Source: Caryophanales bacterium (GTDB lineage Bacteria > Bacillota_I > Bacilli_A > RF39 > UBA660). From it: a DNA stretch of 56,408 nt. Below, piece after piece: positions 25,915 through 35,514 of this stretch. Under the pieces are notes generated by a model. The model searched no databases. It saw only the letters and a program-made list of their open reading frames with translations, and was not told where the DNA came from. Made by a program: the position numbers and the translations under genes. The stretch lies in contig JAEEKI010000002.1 in assembly GCA_016282375.1 (NCBI GenBank), positions 1-56,408 of the forward strand, given 5' to 3'. Positions within the stretch are counted from its first letter, which is position 1; each line of letters begins with the position of its first letter.

Positions 25915-28738
25915 GATCACTACTTTCTAAATTGACTCTATTGACTACAATTTGGTATTTATCATATCTTTTTGATGATTTTCCATTAATAAATATTATA
26001 TCATTGATTTTGATATTTGCGCATTTTTTCCAAACTTCAGGAAACAATGTTAATTCAATACTACCAGTTTCATCCTCACTTAAAATAAAAGCCATATCTT
26101 CATCTTTTTTAGTTTTGATTACTGTAATTTTTTTAACTAATAAAGCCATATCAATATTTTTAAATAAATACTTTTGCGTATCTTGTACTTTAACAACATT
26201 TTTATATACTGAGGCTGGATGATTACCAATATAAAAACCATAAGAAGTTAATTCATCTTTACGTAATATATCTTTATCATACTCTGGATATTCTTTTAAG
26301 ATGGGTTTGGAAGCATCAGAATCTTCTAAAAGAGCATAATTAAATAAAGTATCTTTATTTTGAATTAAGGTTTGATGATTAATCTTAAAAACATCTAATA
26401 AACCACATCTTACCAAAGCATCATATATTTTATCATTGATTAGCGAATAACATTTATAAATAAAATCATATATATCTTTAAATCCATCTTCTTTTTGATG
26501 AACGATATCCATTAAAACATTACCTGGTACGGTTCTTACCATACTAAGAGGCATTAATAAATAATTGTTTTTAAATTGGTAGGAAAAAGAAGATACATTA
26601 ATATTCGGAGGTAATATCTTTACTTTATTTTTCTTCAATAAATTTAGTAATCTTACTCGATCATTATTATCTTTAGCAAAATCTAAAAGCGTTATATAAA
26701 ATTCATTTGGATAATATGTTTTAAAATATGCAAGTTCATAAGCTATAAGCGCATAAGATACGGAATGGGCTTTATTAAATCCATATTCGGCAAATTTCTT
26801 TATCTTATTAAATAAATCAATAACAAATTCCTTTTCATAACCTTTTTTAAGCGCATTAGAGATAAATTTTTCTCTTTCATTTTCGATAATACTCTCTTTT
26901 TTCTTACTCATCGCATTACGAATATTATCAGCTTCGTATAATGAATAACCTCCGACTATTTCAAGGATTTTCATAACTTGTTCTTGAAAGATAATAACGC
27001 CATAAGTACTCTCTAAAACACTTTTTAAAGAAGGATGAATATTATAACTATTACTCTTTTTATTTTTAACATATTCATCAATTTGATTACTTGGTCCTGG
27101 TCTTAAGAAAGCCATTGTAATACTTAATTCTTCGAAAGATGATACTTGTAACTTTAATAAATTACTTTTAGCATATTTGGATTCAAATTGAAAGATATCA
27201 TCGGTATCAGCATTTTTAAATACTTCATATACTTTAGAATCATTTAAATCAATTGAATTTATATCAAAATTCTTTATTTTTTTAAGAATAGTATCAATAA
27301 TAGTTAAGTTTCGAAGAGCTAAAAAGTCCATTTTCAAAAGGCCTAGTTTTTCTAAATAATCCATCGCAATGCCCGTTTGAGTTACTTCACCATTTTTATA
27401 AATAGGGATTACTTCATCTAAATTAACTGAGGAAATAACAATTCCCGCAGCATGGGTGGAAACATTCTTCTTAAGATTTTCTAAATGCATAGCTATATCA
27501 TATAGTTCATTTAATTCAGAATACATATTTAAATACTTTTGAATTAATTGGTCTTCCCTATTTTCTTCGAGTGTTTTATTTCGATCAATAAATTTAATAA
27601 ACTTTTCAAAAAGATTATTATCTATTTTTAATACTCTGGCTAAGTCTCTTAAAACTAACTTGGCTTTTAAAGTATTAAAAGTTAATCCGGTAGCAACTTT
27701 TTCATTACCATATTTTTCTCTTACATAGGATATTACTTTATCTCTTTTGGTATCTTCGAAGTCAATATCAATATCAGGCATTTTCTTCCGATATGGATTT
27801 AAGAATCTAGCAAATAATAAATCATATTTAATTGGATCAATATCGGTAATACCAATAGCAAAACTAACTAAACTACCAGCAGCCGAACCTCTTCCTGGTC
27901 CTACTAAAACATGATGCTTTTTAGCATATAAAACATAGTCATAGACAATTAAAAAGTAGTCAACAAAACCCATTTGTCTAATTACGGACAATTCTTCTTG
28001 AAGGCGTTCTAAATACTTGGCAGGAACATTATTATTAAGTCTTTTATTAAGACCAAGAGTTGCTAGTTTTTCTAAGTATTCAAAAGAATCAACACTTTTT
28101 TTGAATACTGGTATATATCGCTTATCAAATGGTATTTCCAGATTAATTTGCCTAGTAAATAAATCTAATCTTTTTTGATCATCTTCATCAATATTATTAC
28201 TATAATAACAATCTTCGTCATAATTAAAATCATTACCAATTAATTTAAGATAATCTAAATACTTTAGTTCTTCTTTTTTTAGAACTCTTATTTCTTTAGC
28301 ATAAATGACATTATTTGTTAATAATAAAGCATTAACTTTTTCTGTATTATTTTTATAAGATATATAAACATTATTCTTAAGTTTAAAGTTATCATAGATA
28401 CTACCCTCAACAACTAATAAAAGATTATTATCTTCGATACTTTGGTAAGTATTTTCATTTGTAAATTTTAAAGTATTTATTTTAAGTAATTTTTGATATC
28501 CTTGATAGTTTTTAGGATAAATACATATTCTATGACCATCGATAGTTATTTCTAAACCAATGATAGGTTTAATATTATTTTTTAGACAAGCTTCATAGAA
28601 CTCCATAACACCAAATAATTCATCATCACAAATACCACATGCATTAATATTATGAGCATGTAAAAAATTCATTAATTTAGGAATAGTGATAAGACTTTTT
28701 AAAAGTGAATATTCTGTTTTAATCTTTATTGGTGTCAT
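25901..28738 (-). CDS. dnaE: DNA polymerase III alpha subunit, DnaE type
   Basis: A second replicative polymerase of 945 residues, without an exonuclease insert. The catalytic core shows GPGRGSAAGSLVSF, PDIDIDFEDTKR (near 322), HAAGIVIS, LLKMDFLALRNL and AEYGFNKAHSVSYALIAY; a C-terminal OB domain ends the protein. The N-terminal PHP domain is degenerate: the usual HSEYSLLDG reads KTEYSLLKS and TDHGN reads CDDEL, so the metal-binding histidines are gone. In Firmicutes DnaE extends primers before PolC takes over. Here the two genes overlap and are probably co-translated. ATG follows GAGAGG. Confidence 0.96.
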   Translation of the reverse strand: MTPIKIKTEYSLLKSLITIPKLMNFLHAHNINACGICDDELFGVMEFYEACLKNNIKPIIGLEITIDGHRICIYPKNYQGYQKLLKINTLKFTNENTYQSIEDNNLLLVVEGSIYDNFKLKNNVYISYKNNTEKVNALLLTNNVIYAKEIRVLKKEELKYLDYLKLIGNDFNYDEDCYYSNNIDEDDQKRLDLFTRQINLEIPFDKRYIPVFKKSVDSFEYLEKLATLGLNKRLNNNVPAKYLERLQEELSVIRQMGFVDYFLIVYDYVLYAKKHHVLVGPGRGSAAGSLVSFAIGITDIDPIKYDLLFARFLNPYRKKMPDIDIDFEDTKRDKVISYVREKYGNEKVATGLTFNTLKAKLVLRDLARVLKIDNNLFEKFIKFIDRNKTLEENREDQLIQKYLNMYSELNELYDIAMHLENLKKNVSTHAAGIVISSVNLDEVIPIYKNGEVTQTGIAMDYLEKLGLLKMDFLALRNLTIIDTILKKIKNFDINSIDLNDSKVYEVFKNADTDDIFQFESKYAKSNLLKLQVSSFEELSITMAFLRPGPSNQIDEYVKNKKSNSYNIHPSLKSVLESTYGVIIFQEQVMKILEIVGGYSLYEADNIRNAMSKKKESIIENEREKFISNALKKGYEKEFVIDLFNKIKKFAEYGFNKAHSVSYALIAYELAYFKTYYPNEFYITLLDFAKDNNDRVRLLNLLKKNKVKILPPNINVSSFSYQFKNNYLLMPLSMVRTVPGNVLMDIVHQKEDGFKDIYDFIYKCYSLINDKIYDALVRCGLLDVFKINHQTLIQNKDTLFNYALLEDSDASKPILKEYPEYDKDILRKDELTSYGFYIGNHPASVYKNVVKVQDTQKYLFKNIDMALLVKKITVIKTKKDEDMAFILSEDETGSIELTLFPEVWKKCANIKINDIIFINGKSSKRYDKYQIVVNRVNLESSDHDVR

Positions 28739-28765
28739 AGCCTACCTCTCATAAAATATTATAAC

Positions 28766-28799
28766 AAAAAAAAGTAATGTTTTAAATAACATTACTCAA
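28766..28799 (-). terminator. Terminator after the 28843 surface gene
   Basis: AGTAATGTT / AACATTACT stem followed by eight T on the minus strand; the dnaE start lies just beyond it. Confidence 0.8.
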
Positions 28800-28842
28800 T
28801 TACTAGCATACTAAAATATCAAAACAATTATTAAAAAAATAA

Positions 28843-31212
28843 TTAACTATAATACCATCCTGTACAAAGTGCGATAGACCCTCGATCAAGTACGCAAGTC
28901 GACGAACGGTCTGTATCAGTATTATCATCATAATTATAAGAACTACAGCCAACCTCACCGTACTTATCAATAAAACAAATGAAGCCACTAATATAGCAAT
29001 AAGCATATTCGCCTTCATAATAGCAATCATTATTGATATCAACTGTTATTCCGGCATCATCAAAAGCCTGATAAATAGCTTGTACTGCCCCTGATCCTTG
29101 GGTACTTGTAAAATCATTACCAGGTGTATGACCTTGAAGACCATATTTGGTATATGGTTGACTCAAACACACCTCTTTATTAGAATCAGTTTCTGTTGCA
29201 CAGGCATAATAATCGGTATAATCTTGACCTATATAAGCATAATGTCCAGTTGCTGGTCCACTGCTATACAATGACCCACCAGAGTATGGGAAATAATAAG
29301 ATGGTTCATCTAAAGAAGAACCCATAGACCAGTTTGACATTTCATCGCTTGGATACCAGTATTTTACCGGACTACCTAGTTGATAACTATTTTCAATGCG
29401 ATAAGGATCATCCCATGTACCAGTGCCACCCAAATAATTAACATCACTATTTAGATAAAGCGCTGGTCGAAAATTAGAATGAGTATTATATTGACTAACC
29501 GTAGCTGTTACCAAACTCGTCCCGGCACAAAAAGAATAAACTTGATCACTACGTCCGTTTGTACTCGGAGTTAATGTTAATGAACAAGTCCCTGTCCTAC
29601 TTTGAAATGTATATGTAATTGGTTGATACCTTAGATAGTCTCCCAGTGCACAAGAAGCATAATTAGCCATCGAAGTTTGTAAACAAGTGCTGCGGTCGAC
29701 ATTGCCAGATCCATTTGTTGCATAGCCAGTATCACTTGGATAAAGCAAACCTATCTTACCGTACCATTTAACTGCTCTCTTTTCTCTTCCACTATCAGTA
29801 ACATTAAATACAGAGCCAGTATTATTTATATTTCTTTCCATATTATAAAAATCACTTGGAGAACTTTCATTTGAAGGTGAACCATATAAATCCCATCTTA
29901 CAGTAGCTATTTTGTTTAATGCCGAACTTTGAATTTTACTTAAAATATCTGCAGTTGAAATTTCTGGTGTATAACTACTTGTTGTTGCTAAAGTAGGTGT
30001 ATATAAACTTGTTCCGGTTCCATATAAATAACTATATGTTGCATCATAAAAGTTATAACCATTGCTATCTGATACCATATTATTTGTTATGCTATAACCT
30101 GTATGCAAGCGATTTCCATTGGCATCATAAGCGGTAGTAAGATAATTTGTTCCATTAAGCATTAACATTAACTGACTATCACTCCAATCATTTGAACCAT
30201 CAGACTGATATTGTACCATAACTGCCGACCCTACTCCTGGTGATTTTTTATCAAATGTCAAATCATTTTCGTGTGTTTCCGGGATAGTCCGATTACGAGT
30301 TATCTTAACTAAACTACCAGTGGTCGTTGTATCACACTCAGTTGAAGTTCCGTATGTTCCTGTACAATACTCCATATTTGGCATTACGCCAACTATCAAC
30401 CATAATTCATCATTAAACAATATATAATTATCCGGGTTCTTACCAGCATAACGCCATTCACCAGGATGATCAGAGGTTAAAATCCATGGACTATTTGAAA
30501 TTGCATCAGTTCCACTTTTCGGAGCACTATTTATAAGATAATCTACAAGTGTTTGGGTATTATTTACATTGCCCTTTACACATGATACATTGGCTACTTT
30601 AAATCTACTAGAATATGTTTTTCCTGACAAAGCACTTTGATCGGCATTGACATTATAAAACTTACTGGATAGTGTCCATACAGCGGTACTCGTAGTATTT
30701 CCAATTCCGTCTATTCTAGCTCCACTTACTACCGTAACACTGTTATTTGTATATGAAAGCGTTGCTAAATCAGTTTCACTACTGATACTATTAGTTCCTT
30801 CGATGGCATGTTCATTGCTGGCTAAAACACCTTGAATTGTATATTCGTTATCAGTTACACCACTTGTATGAGTAGTATATTTATCATTGCTTGTCCATTC
30901 ATACACAATATCATATGTACATACTACACTATAACTTGTATTGGGAGTAAAATTTACCGTTAAGATCGTATTATTTTCAGCAGCCACATTACCTTGTCTA
31001 GCATCAGTCATATTTGCCGCGGTTACATTAAGACTCATCTCTCCCCCGATAGTATCAAAGACCATATTATTACGTTCAGTTAACGCACTAATATTAGCGG
31101 CATTAGTAACATTAAAATTACCACTTGCAAAGAAAGCATAGGTTGCTACCGCAATCATCATTATTAAAGTTATGATAGTTACTATTACTAAAATCCTATT
31201 ATTTCTATTCAT
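28843..31212 (-). CDS. Large modular secreted protein (modules N + M + C)
   Basis: A 789-residue protein with a SipW-type signal (ATYAFF at about residues 23-28), module N (ERNNMVFD to RFKVANVSC, to about 215), module M (about 220-600) and module C (about 640-790). Module M begins LVDYLINSAP, then WRYAGKNPDNYI, ELWLIVGVMPNM, VKITRN, WSDSQLMLMLNGTNY, YNMERNI, GLLYPSDTGYATNG, and ends RPALYLNS and GGTGTWDDPY; it is shared with the 40011 gene. Module C (YIGQD, EVCLSQPYTKYGL, YQAFDDAGI, Cys-rich end) is shared with 14504. It is divergent from rpmB, with its own promoter and terminator. The function is unknown; module M has the repeated Trp/Gly pattern of a carbohydrate- or ligand-binding fold seen in many gut Firmicutes surface proteins. 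Confidence 0.75.
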   Translation of the reverse strand: MNRNNRILVIVTIITLIMMIAVATYAFFASGNFNVTNAANISALTERNNMVFDTIGGEMSLNVTAANMTDARQGNVAAENNTILTVNFTPNTSYSVVCTYDIVYEWTSNDKYTTHTSGVTDNEYTIQGVLASNEHAIEGTNSISSETDLATLSYTNNSVTVVSGARIDGIGNTTSTAVWTLSSKFYNVNADQSALSGKTYSSRFKVANVSCVKGNVNNTQTLVDYLINSAPKSGTDAISNSPWILTSDHPGEWRYAGKNPDNYILFNDELWLIVGVMPNMEYCTGTYGTSTECDTTTTGSLVKITRNRTIPETHENDLTFDKKSPGVGSAVMVQYQSDGSNDWSDSQLMLMLNGTNYLTTAYDANGNRLHTGYSITNNMVSDSNGYNFYDATYSYLYGTGTSLYTPTLATTSSYTPEISTADILSKIQSSALNKIATVRWDLYGSPSNESSPSDFYNMERNINNTGSVFNVTDSGREKRAVKWYGKIGLLYPSDTGYATNGSGNVDRSTCLQTSMANYASCALGDYLRYQPITYTFQSRTGTCSLTLTPSTNGRSDQVYSFCAGTSLVTATVSQYNTHSNFRPALYLNSDVNYLGGTGTWDDPYRIENSYQLGSPVKYWYPSDEMSNWSMGSSLDEPSYYFPYSGGSLYSSGPATGHYAYIGQDYTDYYACATETDSNKEVCLSQPYTKYGLQGHTPGNDFTSTQGSGAVQAIYQAFDDAGITVDINNDCYYEGEYAYCYISGFICFIDKYGEVGCSSYNYDDNTDTDRSSTCVLDRGSIALCTGWYYS

Positions 31213-31237
31213 ATATGAATCAACTCCTTTTATCTAA

Positions 31238-31266
31238 ATTATATAATAAAGAGTTAGTATACACAA
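31238..31266 (-). promoter_or_regulatory. Promoter of the 28843 surface gene
   Basis: TTGTGT (31261-31266), 17-base spacer, perfect TATAAT (31238-31243) on the minus strand; AAAGGAG follows before the start codon. Confidence 0.65.
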
Positions 31267-31283
31267 TAATAAGCAGTCATGAA

Positions 31284-31312
31284 TTGACAATTACTACGCT
31301 TTTTGATACACT
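31284..31312 (+). promoter_or_regulatory. Promoter of rpmB
   Basis: Perfect TTGACA (31284-31289), 17-base spacer, TACACT (31307-31312) preceded by TGA as an extended -10 element. Confidence 0.7.
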
Positions 31313-31336
31313 TATAAGCGTTTAGGAGGAACGACA

Positions 31337-31504
31337 ATGGCTACAAAAATTACAAGTAAAAAACCTTTGACTGGTAATAATCGTTCACATGCATTAAATG
31401 CAACAAAGAAAGTTCAAAAACCAAATCTTATTAAAAAGAATATTAATGGTCAAAAAGTTGTTATCTCAGCCAGAGAAGCAAGAACCCTTAATAAAGGAAA
31501 TTAA
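31337..31504 (+). CDS. rpmB: Ribosomal protein L28
   Basis: A 55-residue protein with the L28 hallmark GNNRSHALNATKK, followed by QKPNLIKKNINGQKV and the VISAREARTL end. It begins at ATG 31337 after a strong AGGAGG and is one of the few plus-strand genes here. It has its own promoter and a terminator directly after the stop. It is a little shorter than the usual 60-63 residues, lacking the first zinc-type cysteines. Confidence 0.95.
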   Translation: MATKITSKKPLTGNNRSHALNATKKVQKPNLIKKNINGQKVVISAREARTLNKGN

Positions 31505-31540
31505 AAAACAAACCTCAGATTAGAGGTTTGTTTTTTATAT
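31505..31540. terminator. Bidirectional terminator between rpmB and the histidine kinase-like gene
   Basis: AACAAACCTC / GAGGTTTGTT stem, loop AGATTA, with T runs on both strands; it serves the convergent genes on either side. Confidence 0.85.
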
Positions 31541-33310
31541 CTTTTTAAGTACTCTTTCAAGTTCACTTGTAAGTTTAGATTTCATAATAACATCCTTAAA
31601 TCCATCTTTTAAATAATGAAGTTTAATGAATTCTTTATTATCATCAATCATTATTACTACAGGTATATTAAACTTTTCAATTTTCTTTAATTCATTTAAT
31701 ACATCTAAAGCACTACATGTACTAGTTTCATCATCAAGAATAATAATGTCATATTTATATTTCTTATTAATCTTTTCAATAACATCATTAGCGTATAAGG
31801 AAGATGTAACAATACTGCCCTTATCCTCTAAAAAATGAGAAATTCGGGTAAGTTCTTTAATATCTTCGTCAACAACCATTATTTTTTTATTTAGGTGCAA
31901 TGATTCTTCATATAGATCAAGTTTTTTAGATATTTCTGTTTCAGCTGTTTCAACAATCTTTTGATCAATAATGATACTAACAGTCGTTCCCCGATTATTG
32001 GCTTGAACCATGAAACTACCACCAATTTTATTTGTTAAAACTTTTACTACTTTAAGATTATCAGTTTTATTATCCAAATCAGTATCAGTTTCTAATTCTT
32101 TAAAATTTAATACTTCGTTTACTTTATCAAGTGGCATACCCTTTCCTGAATCAGTTACATCAATAATAAAACGGCATATATCATACTTAATAAGCGTATT
32201 TATTTCGATAGTTATAAATCCTTTTTCTGTATGTTCAATAGCATTATCGACAATCGCCGTTAATATTTGTTTTAGCCTTACACCATCGCCATATACATAT
32301 TCAGGAATATTACTACTTACTTTATATTCAAGTTTTGTATTATTATTAATACTATTCTTAGCTCTAATTCGTATTTCATCAAATAAGTTATGAACGTTAT
32401 ATTTATCATTATAAAGTTTAAGTTTCTTCGTAGATAGTCCAGATAAATCAAGAGCATCATCAATTAAATAGTCTAAATGCTTACTAATATTGTTTATCTC
32501 TTTCATATCATCAGTATTCTTGTCACCGCTAATCTCAATTAAATCTTTGACTGGTTTACGAATTTCTTGGGATATTTTAAACAAGAAATTGGACATATCT
32601 TGATTACTACTTTCAATAATTCGTCGGTTTTCATACAATTCATTAAGCATCATAATATCTGGGTTTTCAATGGTGTGGAACATGATGAAGCATAAGAAGC
32701 TTTCCACAAAACACATAATCATTGTATCAGGCATTATTTTTTGAATAGCTATAGCTATCATACAAAAAACTAAATATACAAATAAAGGTAATACCTTCTT
32801 TTTTGATGTCTTACGTAAGTTTGGAAGTAGTAATGCACAAATAACAACAGACACAACACCAGCAACAATATAAGAATATGTTACAGCCAAGCCATATGTA
32901 TATGCACCTTGGGAAACTGCATCAACATGAACATTAATTGGCAAGAAGAAGGTCAATAGTGCACAAATACCAAAAACGATACTTACAGTATGATTTGTTT
33001 TTTTGACCTTATCTTTTGATATAACCAATACAACCACATAATTTAAAATTAGCATAGCAAAAATAATGAAATATGCCAAAAAGGATTTAAAAATAAATTG
33101 ACAAAAAATCTTAGAGATATTGTCATAATAGAAAGAACAATATTTTGATCCTACTTGTAAGAAAATTCCAATAAGATTGGCAATAAGCATCATTTTATAA
33201 ACATAGTTTTCTTCACTTTTTATTCTTTGCTTGGAAAAATAGATGATTATCAAAGAAACCATATAGATGATACAAAATACCGTTAAATACGTCATCTTTG
33301 TAACAACCAT
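31535..33310 (-). CDS. Hybrid histidine-kinase-like membrane protein without the phospho-accepting His
   Basis: The protein has 591 residues. Residues 1-215 hold about seven membrane helices. A dimerisation helix follows, but the canonical SHEIRTP reads SQEIRKP: the acceptor position is Gln248 (codon CAA). The ATPase domain keeps the N box (VDNAIEHT) and G1 box (DSGKGMP), but the GLGL motif of the second glycine box is lost. From about residue 475 there is a receiver domain with the acidic pair in VVDED, an LDD phospho-Asp strand near 527 and a Lys near the end. It is the second gene after an acyl-CoA-ligase-like gene (28-bp gap). It may sense without autophosphorylating; the signal is unknown. 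Confidence 0.85.
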   Translation of the reverse strand: MVVTKMTYLTVFCIIYMVSLIIIYFSKQRIKSEENYVYKMMLIANLIGIFLQVGSKYCSFYYDNISKIFCQFIFKSFLAYFIIFAMLILNYVVVLVISKDKVKKTNHTVSIVFGICALLTFFLPINVHVDAVSQGAYTYGLAVTYSYIVAGVVSVVICALLLPNLRKTSKKKVLPLFVYLVFCMIAIAIQKIMPDTMIMCFVESFLCFIMFHTIENPDIMMLNELYENRRIIESSNQDMSNFLFKISQEIRKPVKDLIEISGDKNTDDMKEINNISKHLDYLIDDALDLSGLSTKKLKLYNDKYNVHNLFDEIRIRAKNSINNNTKLEYKVSSNIPEYVYGDGVRLKQILTAIVDNAIEHTEKGFITIEINTLIKYDICRFIIDVTDSGKGMPLDKVNEVLNFKELETDTDLDNKTDNLKVVKVLTNKIGGSFMVQANNRGTTVSIIIDQKIVETAETEISKKLDLYEESLHLNKKIMVVDEDIKELTRISHFLEDKGSIVTSSLYANDVIEKINKKYKYDIIILDDETSTCSALDVLNELKKIEKFNIPVVIMIDDNKEFIKLHYLKDGFKDVIMKSKLTSELERVLKKI

Positions 33311-33337
33311 TATACATCACCCTATACCCTACTATAA

Positions 33338-35209
33338 TTAAATTATATCACAATTTCTTTTTCTAGCATATCTATTTTTTGGAATGTATATATATCCGTT
33401 TTCTTCTTCCTTTAAAGCTTTATAATCTCTTTTAGTAGATTTAGCCATTGGAAAAGACTTCCGGATTTTAAATAATTCTGGCACATATACATCGTCATTA
33501 AGTGTGTTCATTACATCTCGTTGAATTTGAAAAAACTTGGCTTCCATATCATCTATTTCTCTTTTAAGTACTATATGTGCACACAACTTGTCATCATGCA
33601 TAAATACTTCACAGTCAAAGATGTCGGGATCTTTTAGAATAGCTTTCTTAACATCAAAATTATATATTTGAACGCCATCGACAACTGATACATCATTTGC
33701 TCGACCTTCATAGATAACAAAGCCATCATCACGAACATAACCAATATCACCCGTATGTTTGTATTTTACGCCATCAGTTTCATCAGTATAAAAAACATCT
33801 TTTAAATCAGGACGATTATAGTATCTTAACATACCACAGTTAGTACTTACAGCAAGTTCACCACGTTCAAAGTATGGAAGTTCATGTTCATCTTTATCAA
33901 TGGCAATAACCGTGGCACCCGGAATGGGAATACCTACTGAATAATCGTAATGTGGTAAGTCATTTAATTCAGCTGTTACAATTGAACCGTTCTCACATGT
34001 ACCATAACTACTGTTAACTATGGCAGGACTACCAATACTTGCAAATAATTTGTTTAATTTAGCCTTATCATTTGGAGTAGATAAAGTTCCTCCAACATAG
34101 GCATTGGTCAATTTGGTATAGTCTAAAACATGTGTACTTAAAAGTAATCTAAATAACTTTTTACGACTTAATTCATCTAATCCATTAAATAATTCCGTAG
34201 TGCCAATTCCCCAATTTGACTTAGATGATCCAATATTTTTTGAAAAAGTAAGGGGGTCAAAACGCGGATCTTGATGAAGAATAGAGCCATAAAACAAAGG
34301 TGATGTCCCATTAGCAACTAGACCTGTCGAAGTCCACACTGGAATCGTTTGATAAAACTTTTGCCCTCTTTTCAAATCAAAACCAAATGGCAAATATGAA
34401 AGTGCTGAGTTATTTATTGAATCATGAGATAATAATACTCCCTTTATATCACCAGTAGTACCCGAAGAGTATACGACAGCAGCAGGCATATCTTTTTCGT
34501 ATGCACACATACTAGGTGCCGGATTATCTTTACCCTCTTTAATGAAATCATTGTATGTAGTGGTATCAGGAAACTTTTTACCCTTCTTTATTTTTCCTAG
34601 TTTAGAGGAATTTAAAGTAGGAACCACAATGATTCTTTCTAATGATGATTTCTCCTTAACTTCATCATAAACATCTTTATATTGATCATATAATACATCC
34701 ATGATAATAAGAATCCGACTGTGATCTTTATTAATATCGGAAATCATTGATTCTTTATTAAGATAAGGTAACATGAAAACACAGGTTGCACCAATATACC
34801 CTGCAGCATATAGTGAATACATTGCTTCAGGAATACCTGGTAAAGTAGCAATGATGCCATCACCTTTTTTAACGCCATTAGCATCAAGTGTCTTAACTAA
34901 TTCTACAATATGTTTAAATAAATCGCCATAACTGATTTTTGTACCAAAATACTCAATGGCAGTATCCTCGGTATGATCAGCATTATTGGCAAACAAAGCT
35001 CTAGTGATTGTCTCTTTAGGTGTCTTTTCTTTATATTTATCAAAATTATAATATGCTAAAGCAGGCTTATCAACGCTTGGATAACCTGTCATTGGCCCTT
35101 GTATTTTACCAGTTGCTAAATCCCTTAGATATTCGTCATGTTGCATTTTTTCTTCTTCTGATAAATTTGCAAATTTTAACTTATATTGTTTTAACTCTTC
35201 ATAATTCAT
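33338..35209 (-). CDS. AMP-forming acyl-CoA synthetase-like enzyme
   Basis: A protein of about 623 residues in the ANL superfamily, which activates carboxylic acids with ATP to an adenylate and usually transfers them to CoA. Motifs: VYSSGTTGDIKGVLLSH (ATP loop), YGTCENG, YKHTGDIGYVRDDGF and GRANDVSVVDGVQIY, with a C-terminal Lys in MAKSTKRDYKAL. The first 80 residues resemble a fatty-acyl synthetase N-terminus. The substrate is not evident; a fatty or aromatic acid is possible. ATG 35209 is preferred, although an upstream TTG at 35221 lies almost on top of the AAGGGAG ribosome site. It is co-oriented with the kinase-like gene and likely forms a two-gene operon with it. Confidence 0.85.
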   Translation of the reverse strand: MNYEELKQYKLKFANLSEEEKMQHDEYLRDLATGKIQGPMTGYPSVDKPALAYYNFDKYKEKTPKETITRALFANNADHTEDTAIEYFGTKISYGDLFKHIVELVKTLDANGVKKGDGIIATLPGIPEAMYSLYAAGYIGATCVFMLPYLNKESMISDINKDHSRILIIMDVLYDQYKDVYDEVKEKSSLERIIVVPTLNSSKLGKIKKGKKFPDTTTYNDFIKEGKDNPAPSMCAYEKDMPAAVVYSSGTTGDIKGVLLSHDSINNSALSYLPFGFDLKRGQKFYQTIPVWTSTGLVANGTSPLFYGSILHQDPRFDPLTFSKNIGSSKSNWGIGTTELFNGLDELSRKKLFRLLLSTHVLDYTKLTNAYVGGTLSTPNDKAKLNKLFASIGSPAIVNSSYGTCENGSIVTAELNDLPHYDYSVGIPIPGATVIAIDKDEHELPYFERGELAVSTNCGMLRYYNRPDLKDVFYTDETDGVKYKHTGDIGYVRDDGFVIYEGRANDVSVVDGVQIYNFDVKKAILKDPDIFDCEVFMHDDKLCAHIVLKREIDDMEAKFFQIQRDVMNTLNDDVYVPELFKIRKSFPMAKSTKRDYKALKEEENGYIYIPKNRYARKRNCDII

Positions 35210-35242
35210 ATTAATATCCAAACTCCCTTCTTTAAAACAATA

Positions 35243-35268
35243 AAAAGATAAACAAATGTTTATCCTAT
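35243..35268 (-). terminator. Terminator after yneF
   Basis: GATAAACA / TGTTTATC stem followed by TTTTTATTG on the minus strand, overlapping the yneF stop. Confidence 0.8.
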
Positions 35269-35474
35269 TTAAAACGATTCATTTGTGCCATAACTTGTTT
35301 TACTTGTTTTTGACTAGGTTTTCTACCCATACTACTCATCATGGCCTCTATCATTTTTTCGTTTATTGGTGGATTTTTTTCTAGTGTTTTCTTTGTAACA
35401 ATTCTTGCAATTAAAAATCCTAGTACTATTCCAACGATCAAAGAAATAATACTCCATATAATTGTTTCTACCAT
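35265..35474 (-). CDS. yneF: YneF-family (UPF0154) membrane protein
   Basis: A 69-residue protein: one membrane helix (about residues 5-25) followed by the family signature TLEKNPPINEKMIEAMMSSM, GRKPSQKQV and QMNRF. The family is widespread in Firmicutes and its function is unknown. Position downstream of tkt and the SirA-like gene repeats the Bacillus tkt-sirA-yneF order. Confidence 0.93.
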   Translation of the reverse strand: MVETIIWSIISLIVGIVLGFLIARIVTKKTLEKNPPINEKMIEAMMSSMGRKPSQKQVKQVMAQMNRFK

Positions 35475-35514
35475 ATCAATCTCCCTAAAGTAATTTTACT
35501 ATATTATTTTGTTT

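Noticed and set aside
28803-29042. A 79-codon minus-strand frame at the end of the 28843 surface gene
   Set aside because: It is a second reading frame overlapping the Cys-rich C module and has no independent start signal.
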